A stretch of 64,000 nt of DNA from Perognathus longimembris pacificus (GCF_023159225.1 NC_063174.1:26929983-26993982); one strand, 5' to 3'. Shown: positions 34,274 to 47,690, counted from the stretch's first letter. The notes: generated from the sequence alone by a model not told the origin. Made by a program: numbers and translations.

Positions 34274-35127
34274 TCCAGTTCCTCCTCCTCCCTCTAGGAA
34301 TTCAGGCATACCGATCACCTGGGAGATGGGACCTCCCCTTCTTCCACCATGAAGACATGATGTCCCTGTTAAATCTAATTCTCTATCCACTATGTGGGTA
34401 AGATAGTACCAGCAAGAGTTGGTCTCTTCATTATTATTTATATTTAGAATTTGCTTTCAATTTCTAATCGTTTGTGACCACAGATTATATGTGTTTTCAC
34501 TGTATCTCCATAGAGAAGATAAAACATTGTCTCTCATTTATGCCTTATTATTATTTAATTTTGATAGATGATCTCCGTGGAGAATATGAACCTTCATTTG
34601 AGGACACTGGTTAGCTTGTTGAGGAAATGATGAAAAGAAATGAAAACACATTTCAGTGTTTCTCTCTCTCTCTCTCTCTCTCTCAGGATAATGGGTCTAA
34701 GTAACATCCTTACCACCATCCTGGCACCTTGCTGGGTGCTGGGGGCTTTTCATCTAGTTCTGAATAGCCCAGAGATGAGATAGGCCATTCTTCAAAATGA
34801 AGATGTATCATGCTATTTAGCTCCAAGAAAGTTTTGCTTTAGAGAATGCTTGCACCTGATTATTCTCCTAGATGGTTTGTTTTGCTTACCCCTGAGTATT
34901 CTATTGTATTATATGGTTTGCTTATGTTGGGCCTGGGTCCTCACCTCAAATGTATGGTTTTTGTCTTGAAATGTTTCCATGCAAGTGACTTTCTGGGCTT
35001 CAGGTCTTTGGGACAGGAGTCTACCTGTAGTGGCCAGCTTTCTAATAAAGACTCCCAATTTGACCTTTCAAGATATGGCTTCTCTGTATCTTACTAATGA
35101 GTTCCCATATAACACTATGCTTCTTTG
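34274..35127. other. Unannotated stretch with a (TC)n tract
   Basis: (TC)12 at 34661-34684. A ctttctaataaagactccc motif near 35040 could belong to another old LTR, but I cannot bound it. Confidence 0.4.
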
Positions 35128-35346
35128 CTCTTGTGCTGGTCCTAGGGCTTGAACTCAGATTCTGGGCACTGTCTCTGAGCTTTTTTGTTCAAGGCTAGAC
35201 CTCTACTACTTCAGCCATACCTCCACTTCTGGCTTTTTGGTGGTTTATTGGAGCCTCATAGACTTTCATGCCTGAGTTGGCTTAATAGTCATCAGATCTC
35301 AACTTCCCAAATAGCAAGGATTACAAGCATGAGACATTAGACCCTG
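35128..35346 (-). mobile_element. B1-Geo SINE
   Basis: Diverged reverse-strand Geo and B1 halves. Confidence 0.82.
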
Positions 35347-35475
35347 CTTGTTTCTTTTTTGATTACTAGCCAATTCCAACCTTGTGATTGCCACAGGTTA
35401 TTCAACTACCTGACCAGCAAAATGAGATTAATAATAACACTTTTTGAAAAATGAATCAGCTAATCAATGGCGTCC

Positions 35476-36215
35476 ATTCATATGTAAGGAAAGTACATTT
35501 ATTATCCAACTTGTTACCTTCTCCCTCGTTTTCCCCCATCTTCCCCTTCCCCACTTCCCTCCCCTCCCATGAGTTGTACAGTTGGTTTGTACAACTGGTT
35601 ACAATTGGTTTTGTAAGTATCACTATTGCGATAGTTTGTCTTTTTATCCTTTGTCTCTTGATTTTGGTATTCCCTTCCCTTCCCTAGTTCCAATATATGT
35701 ATATACAGTATCTAGGGTACTAAGATCAATTACAGTAATAGCAGGGGTAAAACCACAGGAAGGAATATGAGGAAAAAAAAAAGGTACGGTTTCACATGGC
35801 ATGTTGAAAATAACCATAACAATGATATACCACTTATTTCTATAACTTGGAGTTCATTTCGCTTAGCATTATCTTATATGTTCATAGGGGTATAGCTATT
35901 GAGCTATTGTGACCTTCTGCTATGACTATCCTGGAGATGTACTAATCATTCCCTATAAGGGAAACCATAGAGTTCATGTTTCTTTAGGTCTGGCTCACTT
36001 CACTTAGTATGATTTTTTCCAGGTCCTTCCACTTCCTTATGAAGGGGTAGTCTCATTCCTTCTGATAGAGGCATAGAATTCCATTGTGTATATGGACCAC
36101 ATTTTCTTGATCCACTCATCTACTAAGGGGCATCTGGGTTGGTTCCATATTTTAACAATGACAAATTGTGTTGTGATGAACACAGTTGTGCTGGTGGCTT
36201 TAGTGTGGTCTTCAT
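35476..36215 (-). mobile_element. LINE-1 3' fragment
   Basis: Minus-strand L1 3' UTR lacking its A-tail, followed by the ORF2 C-terminus (WNQPRCPLVDEWIKKMW and [10 protein letters not shown] at about 36037-36214). 5'-truncated near 36215. Confidence 0.88.
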
Positions 36216-37792
36216 TTGCATATAATTTATACTCATCTTTCCATATCCTTGAAATCATCTCTAAATTACTTATAATGTCTAATGCCATGTATATGTGAAG
36301 AGTAGTTACACTGTTTAGGGAATCATGATGTTAAAAAACCAAATCTGTACAAGTTGAGACATATATTTTTTGTTTGTTTGTTTGTACAGTTGGATCTGAG
36401 GATGGAGTGCCTGGTATGGAGATGAATTGTAGTCAGCAGATGACAACTGCTCAGGTAAAATTCTTTAGGACTGCATGATGGACATGCATGATGATGCATG
36501 ATGGCTATGCAGATCCAGATTGGTTAGATTACTTTTCATTCATTGGTGGCATATAGTTTGCTTGGAAGGGCCTTAGAATTTAAAACAATGTGTACATAAA
36601 TATTCCTTGGGGTTGTATTTAATTTTACATATAACTTAATTATTTTGTATTCAGTCAGCGGGTTTAAATCCCAAATGTTTATAGGATTCCTAAATCATGT
36701 TCTAATAAAGTTACTGCCCTGTCTGATATTGATCTGTAATGGATAAACAATCACTGGCGGCTTTTCAACCATATGAGTTATGTGATTGCCAACTAAGCAG
36801 AGTCAGTGTCTGACCCCATCCTTTATTTTTTCTCTTAGTAATTATTTTGCTTTATATTTTCTTCTAAATGGGGTATGAAGGTAACAATGCAACCAGACCT
36901 AGTTGGCTTGGAGGCGCCCAAGTAAAACACGTAGAAAAAAAAGCGTTCTGAAAATTTTCATAATAAACGGTTAAATGAATGCAGCTGAGTGAAATTTGTA
37001 TCTTTACCCTCTAAATGCAGTCTGCCAGTGTACCATTGAAGGAATCAGCTTGTCACCTGTCTGTGGTACTCTGAAAATAGCCAGTAGATAACTTTCATAA
37101 AAATGCATTGCTAAGCCATTTACTTACATGAAAAAAAATCGTATATTTTGTCTTTCATTGGGCATATCAATCTTTAGTTATGCCAATACTTTTTAAGTCA
37201 TGTCTGCTAAAATCATTTTTCTCTCTCTAATGGACACAGATAGACATACAGATACACAGAAACATGCACGTACACACATAGACACATACTGTATTTTAGC
37301 CATAGTCCATGACCTTTGTTTGATCTAAATAGTCACTTGGGATATATACCTAAAGTAAATGATGTATATTTTTCTCCTAAAGCAAAACAAACAAAAATAA
37401 CCTTGCTCTGACTGATGCAAGCTAAAAAGCAAATCATTTGCACCCACAAATTAGAGATGTTCCAGTTTCTGAGGCAGCATCGGATAGGGTATGGAGCAGT
37501 GTGGTGATTCAGATATCCAAAAATTCAGGTGAGCTGAAATGGCCAAGGGTGAAGCTTCAGTTGTTGTCCTTGAACTAAATGTCAGCCTAGCCAGCACTAG
37601 TGCCTGGGCTTCAGAAATCCCAACTGTTAGCTGTGGGCTTTGAAAAACATTTGCATTACAGTCAGCCCAAGTTAGGTAGTTCCCCTGTTATGGGAAAAAT
37701 CTCTACTTTGGTGAAAAAAATAAAATTGATAGGAAATGAAGCATATATTAAATAAGAGACCAGTCCCAAAGATTCCTCTTTCTTTCACTTTT
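36216..37792. other. Unannotated intergenic stretch
   Basis: AT-rich unique-looking sequence; a CA-rich patch at about 37240-37290. No exon or element recognised. Confidence 0.45.
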
Positions 37793-38019
37793 TTGTGCCA
37801 GTCCTGGGATATGAACTCAGGGCCTAGGCACTGTCTCTGAGCTTCTTTGGCTCAAGGCTAGCACTCTACCTCTTGAGCCACAGTACTATTTCTGGACTTT
37901 TCTGAGTAGGTTATTGGAGTCTCACAGACTTTCCTGCCCAGGCTGGTTTCAACTGTGGTCCTCTGAATTCAGCCTCCTGAGTAGCTAGGATTACATGCAT
38001 GAGCCACTAGCTCCCGGCT
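37793..38019 (-). mobile_element. B1-Geo SINE
   Basis: Reverse-strand full unit ending gagccactagctcccggc. Confidence 0.88.
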
Positions 38020-38649
38020 TCCTTTTACTTCTTTATTCCTTTTTATTTCTCATCAAATGTAATGCCAAACAATACCAAGTACCACCATCACTGCCTCAGT
38101 TTGATGTGGCAGTGGATTCTTTTCCAGGGGTCTTAAAAGGACCTGGCTCAGGTCATGTGCCAGTGCAAAGGAGAAGGGTCTGCCTTTCTATTACCCGAGG
38201 GTGAGCTTCAGCCAACACAGTTAGGTGGCCACTCTGATCCTGCCTACTACTTTGCTTGGTGCAAAAATTATGTGTCTGCCCATTATGACATCAAATCCTA
38301 ACTCTGTGATCTCTTTCCAGGTTCTGGAGGACAACTTGTACATTTTTTATTCAGTTTGTGTGTAGAAACAAAGTGAATCTACATGATTGCCATACAGAAA
38401 ACACAGAGGTAAAAAGATTTCTGATCAGAAGTTTGCTTTCTTGTACCAAGTTCCAAGCTGGGAAAGACACAGATCTAGTAGTAACTAACTGTAGAACTCT
38501 AAAAAAGAGAAAAAGGAATAATAGGCTCAGTCTGTTTATTCCATATGATGCTTCTGACTAGAAGGGAAGAAAATGTCCCACGGAAGTGTCAGGGCTTCTC
38601 AGGCTCTTCTGTGGGTTTTCCTCCCCCAAGGATTGTCTATCTTTAACTC

Positions 38650-38830
38650 AGGGCTCTCACTTGTTTTTGGTTTTTCCTCTCAAGGTTGGTCCTTTACCAT
38701 CTGAGCCATAACTCCACTTCTAGTTTTTTGCTGAAATAAGAGTCACACTGGCTTTTCTGCATGGGCTAGTTACAAACCACAATCCTTAGATCTCAGCCTT
38801 CTGAGTAACAGGGACCACCAGTGTCTGTCT
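38650..38830 (-). mobile_element. B1-Geo SINE, diverged
   Basis: Reverse-strand partial Geo (catctgagccataactcc) and B1 half. Confidence 0.72.
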
Positions 38831-39165
38831 AGGATTGTCTATCTTACCATCAACTTGTATCTTTAAACATTTTGAAGTACTGTCAAGTGCCATGCACAAA
38901 GCCTTTCCAATGCTTTGTCCAGATGCCTGTCCATGTGCCTTGTTCTGGCTCACCTCAGGCTGGTCACAGGCTGGGCTGTTCATGAACAAGGCTGACAGCT
39001 TAGGATTCTGTGCATCAGAGAAGTAGAGTTTTCCATGGTCCTTTCTGGGGCTTTCTTGGTTATCCTGTGGAGGACAAACCCTCACACCAGACTCACACAG
39101 CACCATCAGACCCTTGTCTTGATGCTTGGATTTCAGGAATCTCTGATTAGAAAAGAGTACTTAAT

Positions 39166-39369
39166 TTCTTTTGTTTCCTTCCCAGTCCTGGGGCTTGAAC
39201 TCAGGGCCTGGGAACTGTCCCTGAGCTGCTTTTGCTCAAAGCTAGCACTCTTCCACTTGAGCAACAGCACCATGTTCAACTTTTTCCGCTTATGTGGTAC
39301 TGAGGAATGGAACCCAGGGCTTCATGCATGCTAGGCAAGTACTCTACCACTAACCCACATTCCTAGCCC
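39166..39369 (-). mobile_element. IDL-Geo SINE
   Basis: Reverse-strand dimer ending cacattcctagcccc. Confidence 0.9.
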
Positions 39370-40848
39370 CAAGAGTGGTTAATGTCTATTCAATAGTTTG
39401 TGGCCAAGGTAATTGTGAGTAACCCAAAGTCTCTGGGATACCTCCAGCTTCCTAGTGTGCATTCCTGGTGGGAACTGAGGTAAGAAGGCTGAGGTGGAGG
39501 AGAGGCCAGAAGCATCTCATTGTACTACACAAGGACTCTCTAGTGAATGAGACATGACCACTCTGACTCTACCATGAACTGTGAGAAGGCAAGGGGTGAG
39601 ACAATGTGGATCTCCTGAATAACACAGTAAGCTGCCTGTCAGTGAGTGCTTCAACAGCTTTTCCCACTCCCCTTAGAGCACGACACACTCATGTATCTAG
39701 TGTCTTACCTCGGCTTTCCTCAGTTAAGGCTTCAAGTGCCAGTGATTTATTTGGGAGGTCATTCTAGAAAACAAGCAACAAGTCAGAGTGGGGAGACTCA
39801 GAGGAAAGGAAAAAAGTCAAAGAAGGGGTTATTATCAGTGTGCTAACCTGGGAAGAGAAGTTGGTACTGTTGCAGAATTCTGCATGTTTTTTCTCCAGCC
39901 AGGCAACAGCTGGTCCTGTCTCAGTAGGGAATATGTATAATTATGTTTAGCATTTGCTACTGGGGCCCTGTGGAGTTTCCTGGGTCTTTCCCTTTCAGGG
40001 CAGCTGCAGGACTGGTATGTGTCTGTTACAGTGCATTCTCTACTTCCTAGAGCCTCCTCTGACTATATCCACATCCTGGATGTGGCTGTCTAGAAGTGCT
40101 AGGGAAATAATACTCCTCAGAAATTCTCCACCAATGACTGACAGGGGCTAAGGTGAAGATACTTGACTACCCTCACCCATCTAGTGCGGTCCCACTGAGG
40201 TAGCCTTCCACTGTACTTTCCAGAATTCTGCAACAGAATTAACTTACCAGATTCATTCCAGGTAAAGCTGGGCCCCTCTACCACTCAAGCCAACCACCAC
40301 AGGTCCTGAATAAGCAAACTGCCTGCTTCTACTTCTAGTTATGCTCAATGGGCCTATAATGTTACCAGACCTTGTTGAATCCTCAGATAGATTCCCAAAG
40401 CACCCGGCAGCCTCATAACATCCCTTTCCCCATCACCTTTGGCCTGGAATCCTGCTCTCTAACAACCAGGTGCATCCTGGGTTCTAGAACTGCACAGGGG
40501 CAGCCCAGGGCTGAATAGCTGCAGCAGCTTCACAGTTCTAAGTCCATTTGATTAGTTCTGTTGTTCTGAGATATATAGTAAAGCAGAAAGAACATCATGG
40601 GTGGGAGTGCATGGCAGATGGCAGAGAAAAATTTCTATCTTATGGGTGGCTAGGAAAGAGGAATGGAAGGAGAGAGAGGGGAGAGGGAAAGAGAGAGATC
40701 CCAATATCCCCTTCAAAGTCATATCCCGATGACCTAACTTCCAAGATAGTAGGTTCTAAAATTTCTACCACCTTCCAAGAGCCCTGTTGGCTAGTGGCCT
40801 TTGGGGGTCAATTAGGATCCAAATGATAACACATACTTTTGTTTAATT
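39370..40848. other. Unannotated intergenic stretch
   Basis: No element recognised; a purine-rich patch at 40660-40700. Confidence 0.45.
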
Positions 40849-41000
40849 CCTACAGCAATGTGAGGGTCATCCTATCATTGACCTCATTTTAACAATATGA
40901 AAATGATAGCTGAGAGATTAAGTCAGCTGCCCAAAGAGGTACAGCATGTCTCCCCTAGGATTTGAATTCAGATACTCTGGTTTAGAAACACAGTCTACCT
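40849..41000 (-). mobile_element. MIR SINE
   Basis: Reverse MIR pattern (cctcattttaacaatatgaaaatgatagctgagagattaag..., ctgcccaaagaggtacagc, aggatttgaattcag). Confidence 0.65.
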
Positions 41001-42227
41001 GTGTCTTTTGCATGTCATAAATGAATTCCTGAAAGGGAAGAGTTATATGCTCTCTCACCTTTATGCCATTTTTCCCCTTCTCTCCATACACCCAATCCAG
41101 AAATGGATGTATAATGGCCCCTGTAAGCATTAATGGGAAGAGTAGATATCTTACTTCCTCTTTTTGCTGCCTCAGGCTCTAGGGAACGAACTCTGGGTTT
41201 TTAATTAGTGCTAAATCTTTAGAATGACATAGAGAGGGGGAAAAAACCCTTGAATTCCCATTAAGCTCTTAATGAGTTTTGATACATGCACAAATGAAAA
41301 GTAGTGGCCATTTCTTATCTTGCAGCTGTTGATCTGTAATTGTCACATTGTAAAGTCTCCAGTAAAACCTTATGACTCCTTCTCTTTGAAAAAAATATCC
41401 TTGAAAGCAGAAGTTGCTTTTTAGAAGCCAAAATACATGCTGCAAAAATATACCATGAAGATGTGACATGCCCAGTCCCAGAAACTGGAAGAGAGCTTCT
41501 TTCCCATGGTTGCTCTGTGCTTCTGACTGCTGGAGGCTCAGTCCTTCTCTTCCAACTCTGGTCCTTCCGCCGAGTCTGCTGAGGAGGATAGTCATCTTGG
41601 CACCATGGAGACCTCCTCACATAGAAGATGAGGGTATGCTAGTACATTTCACAGCCAAGAAGTGATTTTTAGCTGTTACTGAGCCAGCTGGACAAACCAA
41701 CGTGAAGTCAGCAGGGTTTGGAGCTTTATGTCATGTTTTTGAACATCCACAGTGTGCGATCATCACACAAGAGTGAATCGATAGCAATGCAGTGGTGAAA
41801 CTAAACAGAACATGTGCATATAACTGGAAAGACTACCAAACTAGACTCATGATCTCCTCATGCCAGGTGATACTTGATTTAGCCCAGTTCTACCAGAACA
41901 AAAGAGCTTTGAACATGTTTGGGGATGAGATTTGACCTTTGGGTAATGAAATCTATCTCTATTCTTGTCAAGTTGTCTTCTGAGTCATTTTAGCCCTGAT
42001 TTACTCTGTGAACCAGTGGCTAGTTCTTTTGCCATTTTTCTTTCTTCTCTAGGGATTTTCTGAATAAAGTGATCAAGAAAGCATAGCGTCACAGAGTGAA
42101 CCTGGGCACTGGGAACCCTGCACTTGACTGCTAGCTTTCTCTCGTAGTAATATGTAGTATTTTCTCCATTTCTTGTTGCATGCAAAGCACTGTATCATGC
42201 TCTAGAGAAGTACAGTAGCTTGAATTC
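41001..42227. other. Unannotated intergenic stretch
   Basis: Overlapping minus-strand frames of 101-108 codons around 41269-41620 have no recognisable domain. Confidence 0.4.
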
Positions 42228-42530
42228 CATGAGGTACAGTGGTTTATGCCCATAATCCTAGCCTTGAAAAGCTGAGATCAGGAGGGTTGTGGTTCTAGGC
42301 CAACCTAGACAAAAATTGACCAGCCCCATTTCAACTAATACAAAATCTGATCATTATGGTAAATGCCTGCCCTGTTAGCTATATGGGAAACATAAATAGG
42401 AGAATGCCAGTCCCAGTCAACCTGGGCATAAATGCAAAACCCTATTTGAAACGTAATAAAGTAAAAAAGGGTTGGAGGTATGACTCAAATGGTAGAGTGG
42501 TTGGACTTGCTATGGAGACAGATGTCTGCC
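42228..42530 (+). mobile_element. Old B1/ID-type composite SINE
   Basis: Two diverged 7SL-like blocks (ggtttatgcccataatcc; gccagtcccagtcaacctggg) followed by an ID-like block (gtatgactcaaatggtagagtgg). Confidence 0.6.
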
Positions 42531-42539
42531 CTGAATTCT

Positions 42540-42700
42540 GGTCCTATCACTGTTTAGCTGTGTGGCTATGTCTGTGTTCTGGAATGCAAAAAGGAGTGAT
42601 AACAGATTTATCTATTGTGAGTTATGAGGATTGAGTGAGTTGTTACATAAGGAGTGACTGCATGGATGATGCTTATAAATTCATTAATAATGGTCAGAAT
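42540..42700 (+). mobile_element. MIR SINE
   Basis: Pattern tcactgtttagctgtgtg...gagttatgaggattgagtgagtt. Confidence 0.55.
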
Positions 42701-43346
42701 AAAGAAACAAAGCCTCATAGCTCTGGAGCAAGCAACTTTTTATTCCTAATTCAAGGATGAGGAAGTACTAATTTGAAGCAGTTGCTAAGATGCTTTCAAT
42801 CCTGATATACAGTGTAGACTTAAAAGCATGATTTCACCTATGGCTGTTTCTTGGACTTCATTTCCTCAACAGTTAATAGGGCACAGGGTAGGTTCTGAGG
42901 TTATCTATCCATAATCTTCCACAAACCTTGCATTCCTACCTCCTCCAAAATATCTTCAATTCCAAATCGACTTGGATCTCCCTTCGTCTAGTGTCTTAGT
43001 GTCTTTCCTCATTGTACCTTTCTGTCGGTGCTAGCTTTGGTTTTCCTCTGCACTCCTTAAAGGGCATTATAAGGGGTAGAGAGCACAGCCACTCATCTTC
43101 CATTATTTCCCTTGTGCGGTGCTTTTCTCATCTTCAGTGTCCAGCTGGAAGTGCTCTCCTGAAGGCCGGTGAGGATTTTTCCTTTTTCTTTTCAAATGCA
43201 CTTGCCTTTTCTTCCTCCTGGCTTTATAGAATATGAAATGTCTGAAAGTAATGATCCATAATGATGTACCCTCCTCAGAACCCTTCTATCTTTGGAAGAT
43301 TTTTCTCCCTGTTGCTCTTTTCCCCAACAAACACATGAACAGTTAC
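42701..43346. other. Unannotated intergenic stretch
   Basis: No element recognised. Confidence 0.4.
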
Positions 43347-43352
43347 ATGCAG

Positions 43353-43875
43353 TGCTGGGCTAAATCTATACCTCCTTCCGTGTAGAGATCCTGGGCCTAT
43401 TTGCCCCCTCCATGTGGTCCCCTTTCGCTCTCAACGCATATCCTCTGGCCAGTAGGAAGTACTGCAGGAGCGAGGGCCATGGGCAGCCTCGGTCAGCGTG
43501 TGGTTGCGAGAATGCCCTCCCCACTCCCTATACTCGCCTAGGAGGCCAGGTTAGCATGGACACCTCGGAGAAGCTTCAAGGAGCGTTCTGTTTATTCAAG
43601 GGAGGGGCTAACAGACTTATAGCAGTAATGACAAGCGAAGGGGAGGGACTGACCAGGTGCTAATGATAGGCTAATGAGCATATCCATCACGGTGATGTCA
43701 CGGAACTTCCTGCAGAGGTGGAGACCACAGCCCACAGCACCGCCTCCTTGGGCTCGGCCTGGTGCCATTATGATATTACATGTGGCCGAGGCGAAGGCGG
43801 GGCTGGTTTGCATTCTCTTCCGGTAGAACCTGGAAGGAGGTGGGACTACTGGCTAGCAGCCAGCTGTCCCCTACA
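43353..43875 (-). mobile_element. ERVK-like solo LTR with 6-bp TSD
   Basis: 523 bp starting TG and ending CA on both strands, flanked by perfect 6-bp repeats atgcag at 43347-43352 and 43876-43881. That TSD length is typical of ERVK/betaretrovirus-like elements. AATAAA lies on the minus strand near 43590. No internal viral sequence remains, so it is a solo LTR. Confidence 0.82.
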
Positions 43876-44154
43876 ATGCAGTTTATAATATTGTGCCACT
43901 GTGCACATCCATTCAACATTATTATGGGATATCTTCCATAGCAGGTCATTGCAAACTGCCTTATGGTGGCTGTATATTACTTCAGACCCATACACATACT
44001 TAATCATTCCCCTCTGGATGGACATAAAGGTTGTATAATTTGTTGATTGCAAACACCACCACAGTGAATACTCTTGCATTCACTTCTTGGGCACAAGGGT
44101 GGATATTTTTGCTAGGGTAAAAACCATGAGGAACTTTCTTGGTTACACAATATT

Positions 44155-44370
44155 GAATTTTTTTTTTAGATAGTCAAAGTGAAGTACAGAGGGGTTACAG
44201 TTTCATATGTAAGTACCTTTCTTATCCAACTTGTTACTTCCTCCCTCCTATTTCCTCTACCCCCCGATTTCCCTCTCCCCCCGCCACATGAGTTGTACAG
44301 TTAGTTGGTTTACACCATATAGTTTTGTAAGTATTGCTGTTGCATTGGTTTGTCTTTTTTTCATGAGATA
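44155..44370 (-). mobile_element. LINE-1 3' end fragment
   Basis: Reverse L1 3' UTR (gtgaagtacagaggggttacag...gagttgtacagttagttgg). Confidence 0.85.
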
Positions 44371-45194
44371 CTGAATTTTAATACATGAGTTATCCTTATC
44401 TATCACCTCTTAGCTTGGACTAGCTCAAATCTAGCATTCAGGCATTTTCCTAGCCTAGAGGGAAGCTATTAGGAGATCCTACTTCATTGTACAATTTACC
44501 ATAATCTAATTTTGTTGGAGTGCCACCTGTGATGGTGGTAACTTATTTGAGCTCTTGCTTGACTTCCCTGACTCATTTTTTTGCAATGATAATCCCAGGT
44601 GTCTGGATTTCTTATGTTTGTAACTATGCCTCTGAAACACTTAATAGTTACCTGCTGGAGTTGTGACCCATTACAGTTCAATTCTTCTCCTCCTGAACAC
44701 TTACCCAAACACACTCACCAGCTCTTGGCCCCTGCCCTGACCCTTTATTGTGAGATTTTGATCCACAGTTGTCCTTTATCTGTATTCCAGTGTTCTGTTG
44801 ACAGAGATCTTATTAGAGTCCATACCCCACAGTTCTACTTTGAGATTAAAACTGCAAAATAACCATCTTTAGATTTTGTGCCCTATCTTGAAGTTCTTCT
44901 TGGATTCACCCACTTCCTGTCTGCCCATGGGCTTCCCAAACTCACACACCATTCATGTTTTCACAGTTACATAATATTAATTATTTTGTATTTTGATCCA
45001 AATCACTCCCCCACCCTTTATGAAAAATGTGTTTTCTTTCTTTTCTCACTTCTATTCTTGATATCCTTCAAGACTGGGTTTGCCCTGATATTCTAAATGC
45101 TCTCACCTTCATTATTTACAATTCTAACTTAGATTAATAGACTCAAGTACTGTTTTTGTTTTTCCAAGTCAACATATCCGGCCTTCACCCTTCT
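44371..45194. other. Unannotated, possibly old LINE sequence
   Basis: Pyrimidine-rich unique-looking sequence; may be the left part of the L2-like fragment that follows. Confidence 0.35.
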
Positions 45195-45463
45195 GTGTTC
45201 CAGTAGTGCATTTCTACTTGTCTCCACAGCATTTCTGGTTGGATGTTTCCTATCACTTCATTTTCAATATGTCTAAACCCAACAGAACCATCTGCTACCA
45301 ACCTACCCCATCTGTTCCCTTTCCAGTTTTCCTTATCTCTGTAAACGACACCATATTGTCGTAGTCACCCAGATAGGAATCTTGGAATGACATCTATTTC
45401 TTTCTTTACCTCTTATGTACAATCCTTCACTGATTCCTGTTGATTTTTTCTCCTTTAAAAATA
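45195..45463 (+). mobile_element. L2-like LINE fragment
   Basis: Resembles L2 3' sequence (caatatgtctaaacccaacag, ctctgtaaacgacacc, gtcacccagataggaatcttgg). Confidence 0.5.
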
Positions 45464-45560
45464 ACAAACAGTACAAGAAATGTACTCAAGGCCTAACGTA
45501 TGAACCTGTAACCTCTCTGTACATCACTTTGACAATAAATAAGAAAAAAAAAGAAAAAAA
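45464..45560 (+). mobile_element. Short LINE-1 3' end
   Basis: The last ~75 bp of an L1 3' UTR (gtacatcactttgacaataaa) plus an A-rich tail. Confidence 0.85.
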
Positions 45561-46654
45561 ATAACATTGCAGGTAACTTCTGGTTGAAAAGATAAGTGCA
45601 GGTGTACATCTGTCTTTTTTTTCTAAAACTCAATAAGATGTGAGTGAAGATATGCTTTTAAGGGCAAACACTTGTGCTAGAATGAAAAAGGGAGAAAGCT
45701 GCAAGTTGGAAAAGAGATGGATGAGTAGTAATTGATTTAACAGGCTTGAAAGAGTCACATCATGAGCCAGGAATACAAAGATCCTAGGAACAGCACAGTT
45801 TTTACATCTCTGAACAACTTAATGGCCCAGAAATTGGAGGAACTAAAGTATAAATAAGAGATGAGAGTAAAGGAAGAGCTAAAATGAATTTTAAAGTGTT
45901 TTTGAGTCAGTTAGAACCTCATTGTCCTTTCCTAATCCTCTCAATTCCATAAAAAGTTAGATATTTATTTTCTCTGGTACAGTGTGTTTCTGGTCTGAGA
46001 ATATCAGTAACTATTATAGGTCGTTACTACCAAGTATGAGCTATCAGTTCGTGGTCTATATTAGAATGCTGAGACTCTTCTTTGGCAGCCTTACAGCTTA
46101 AGCTTCTCTGAAGCAGGAAAGAAAGGATTCTTGGCTGGGGGACTCTTGGAGAAAAGACCCAGACACCAGAGGCTCCCTTGTGACAACAATCAGATTCAGC
46201 AAGTGCCATCCTACATCTTTTTAATCCCTTTCTGTTTTTTTGTTTTTGTTTTTTCTTTGGTAAGGTCCAAGACTGGGACTCAAACACAGTACCTGATGCT
46301 TTGGTTCATTGGCTAGGCTCACTGGCCACACCTCCAATCCCAGCCTCATCCTACTTAAAAAAAAAAATCTTCCAGTTTTAGAGACTGAACATCTGAAATC
46401 AAGATGTCATCAGGGCCACATTCTCTCTTAAATCTGTAGGGGAAATCATTGTTTACTTCTTCTAACTCCTTCCTAACTTCCTTCCTTCCTTCCCTCTCTC
46501 CCTCCTTCTCCCCTTCCTTCTTCCTCTGCCTCATCTTCCTCTTCCTTCTCCTGTTTTTCCTCCTCCCTCTCCTTATGAACAGACAAAAAAATAAAACAAC
46601 AAAAAAACAAAACAGATTACCTAGACCATTGAGGAAAACCCTAATATAACAGAA

Positions 46655-46905
46655 ACTGCCAGATGCCAGTGGCTCTTAACCTGTAATCCTAGCTACTCAG
46701 GAGGCTGAATTTAGAGGACCACAGTTTGAAACCAGCCTGGGCAGGAAAGTTCATGAGACTCTTACCTCTAATTACCACTGAAAAGTCAGGAGGGGAGCTA
46801 TGGATCAAGTGTCTGAGTGCTAGCCTTGAACAAAGCAGCTCAAGGACAGTGCTCAGGCAGAGTTCAAGCCCCAGGACTGGCACCAAAACAACAACAACAA
46901 CAGAA
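46655..46905 (+). mobile_element. B1-Geo SINE
   Basis: Plus-strand B1 half joined to a diverged Geo half; CAA-repeat tail. Confidence 0.85.
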
Positions 46906-46924
46906 AGAAACTAAAACAAAACAG

Positions 46925-47130
46925 TGAGCAAATGCAACAGTGGTCCTCACTAGACACTGTGTTGAAATTAACTATACAACTTGTGGGTAAGGATGGGAGA
47001 GGAAAACTGGGAGAGAGCAAGTGAAGGAGTGACATTGTCCAAAAAAGAAATGTTCTCTTTATCTGACTTATGTAACTGTAACCCTTCTGTTAATCACCTA
47101 TTCAATAACAAAGAAATTACAAAAAAAATA
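46925..47130 (+). mobile_element. LINE-1 3' end fragment
   Basis: Plus-strand L1 3' UTR (gtgttgaaattaactatacaact...ctgtaacccttctgttaatcacc) and A-tail. Confidence 0.75.
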
Positions 47131-47690
47131 CTCATATAGGAAGAAGGAATATAAGCTAAAACTCCTACCTTTCTATTTACTATTCTAGATGATTCTTCTG
47201 TGATTCTATGAGAAAAAAGCCTACGAAAAAGAAAGAAATAAGGCAAAAACAAACTAAAGATTTACAGAACAACCAAAATGAGCTCTTAAAATTATAGATA
47301 TCATATAAGGAAAATTTAAAAGCTCAATAGAAAAAAAAATTAAATTCTGAAGAAAAATAAAGGAACAAATAAGATGGAAAGCAAGCAAATCCCAGGAAAG
47401 GGAGAGTGGAGGAGTAGAGTGGCAAAACCAGAGGAAATAATCTGTGAAAATTTCCCATGACTGAAGGACACTGGTTACCAGACTGGAAATGTTCAGGAGG
47501 GCCACATGAATTAAAGGATCAAGTCCAGTTATTGTGCACCCTCAGAACACATGGAAGTCAGACAATAATCCACATTCTTTCAGAAAAAAGGACACCTAAA
47601 ATATCATGAAAATGGTAAGAGTCATAGAACAGTCAGAAGTTGAAAACATTATTTTAAAAGTACTATGTGAAATTATTTTTTAATTTTGTT
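47131..47690. other. A-rich unannotated stretch
   Basis: Purine-rich. May be L1-derived, but nothing diagnostic seen. Confidence 0.4.

Noticed and set aside
33600..34330. CpG-richer block as a gene promoter island
   Set aside because: It matches a second locus at 43.4-43.9 kb and has LTR organisation, so it is annotated as an ERV LTR.
38786..39106. 106-codon minus-strand frame
   Set aside because: No domain recognised; its 3' part enters a diverged B1-Geo SINE, and there is no other coding evidence.
41269..41620. Overlapping 101- and 108-codon minus-strand frames
   Set aside because: Two overlapping frames of similar length, no recognisable motif and no splice or poly(A) context; probably chance.
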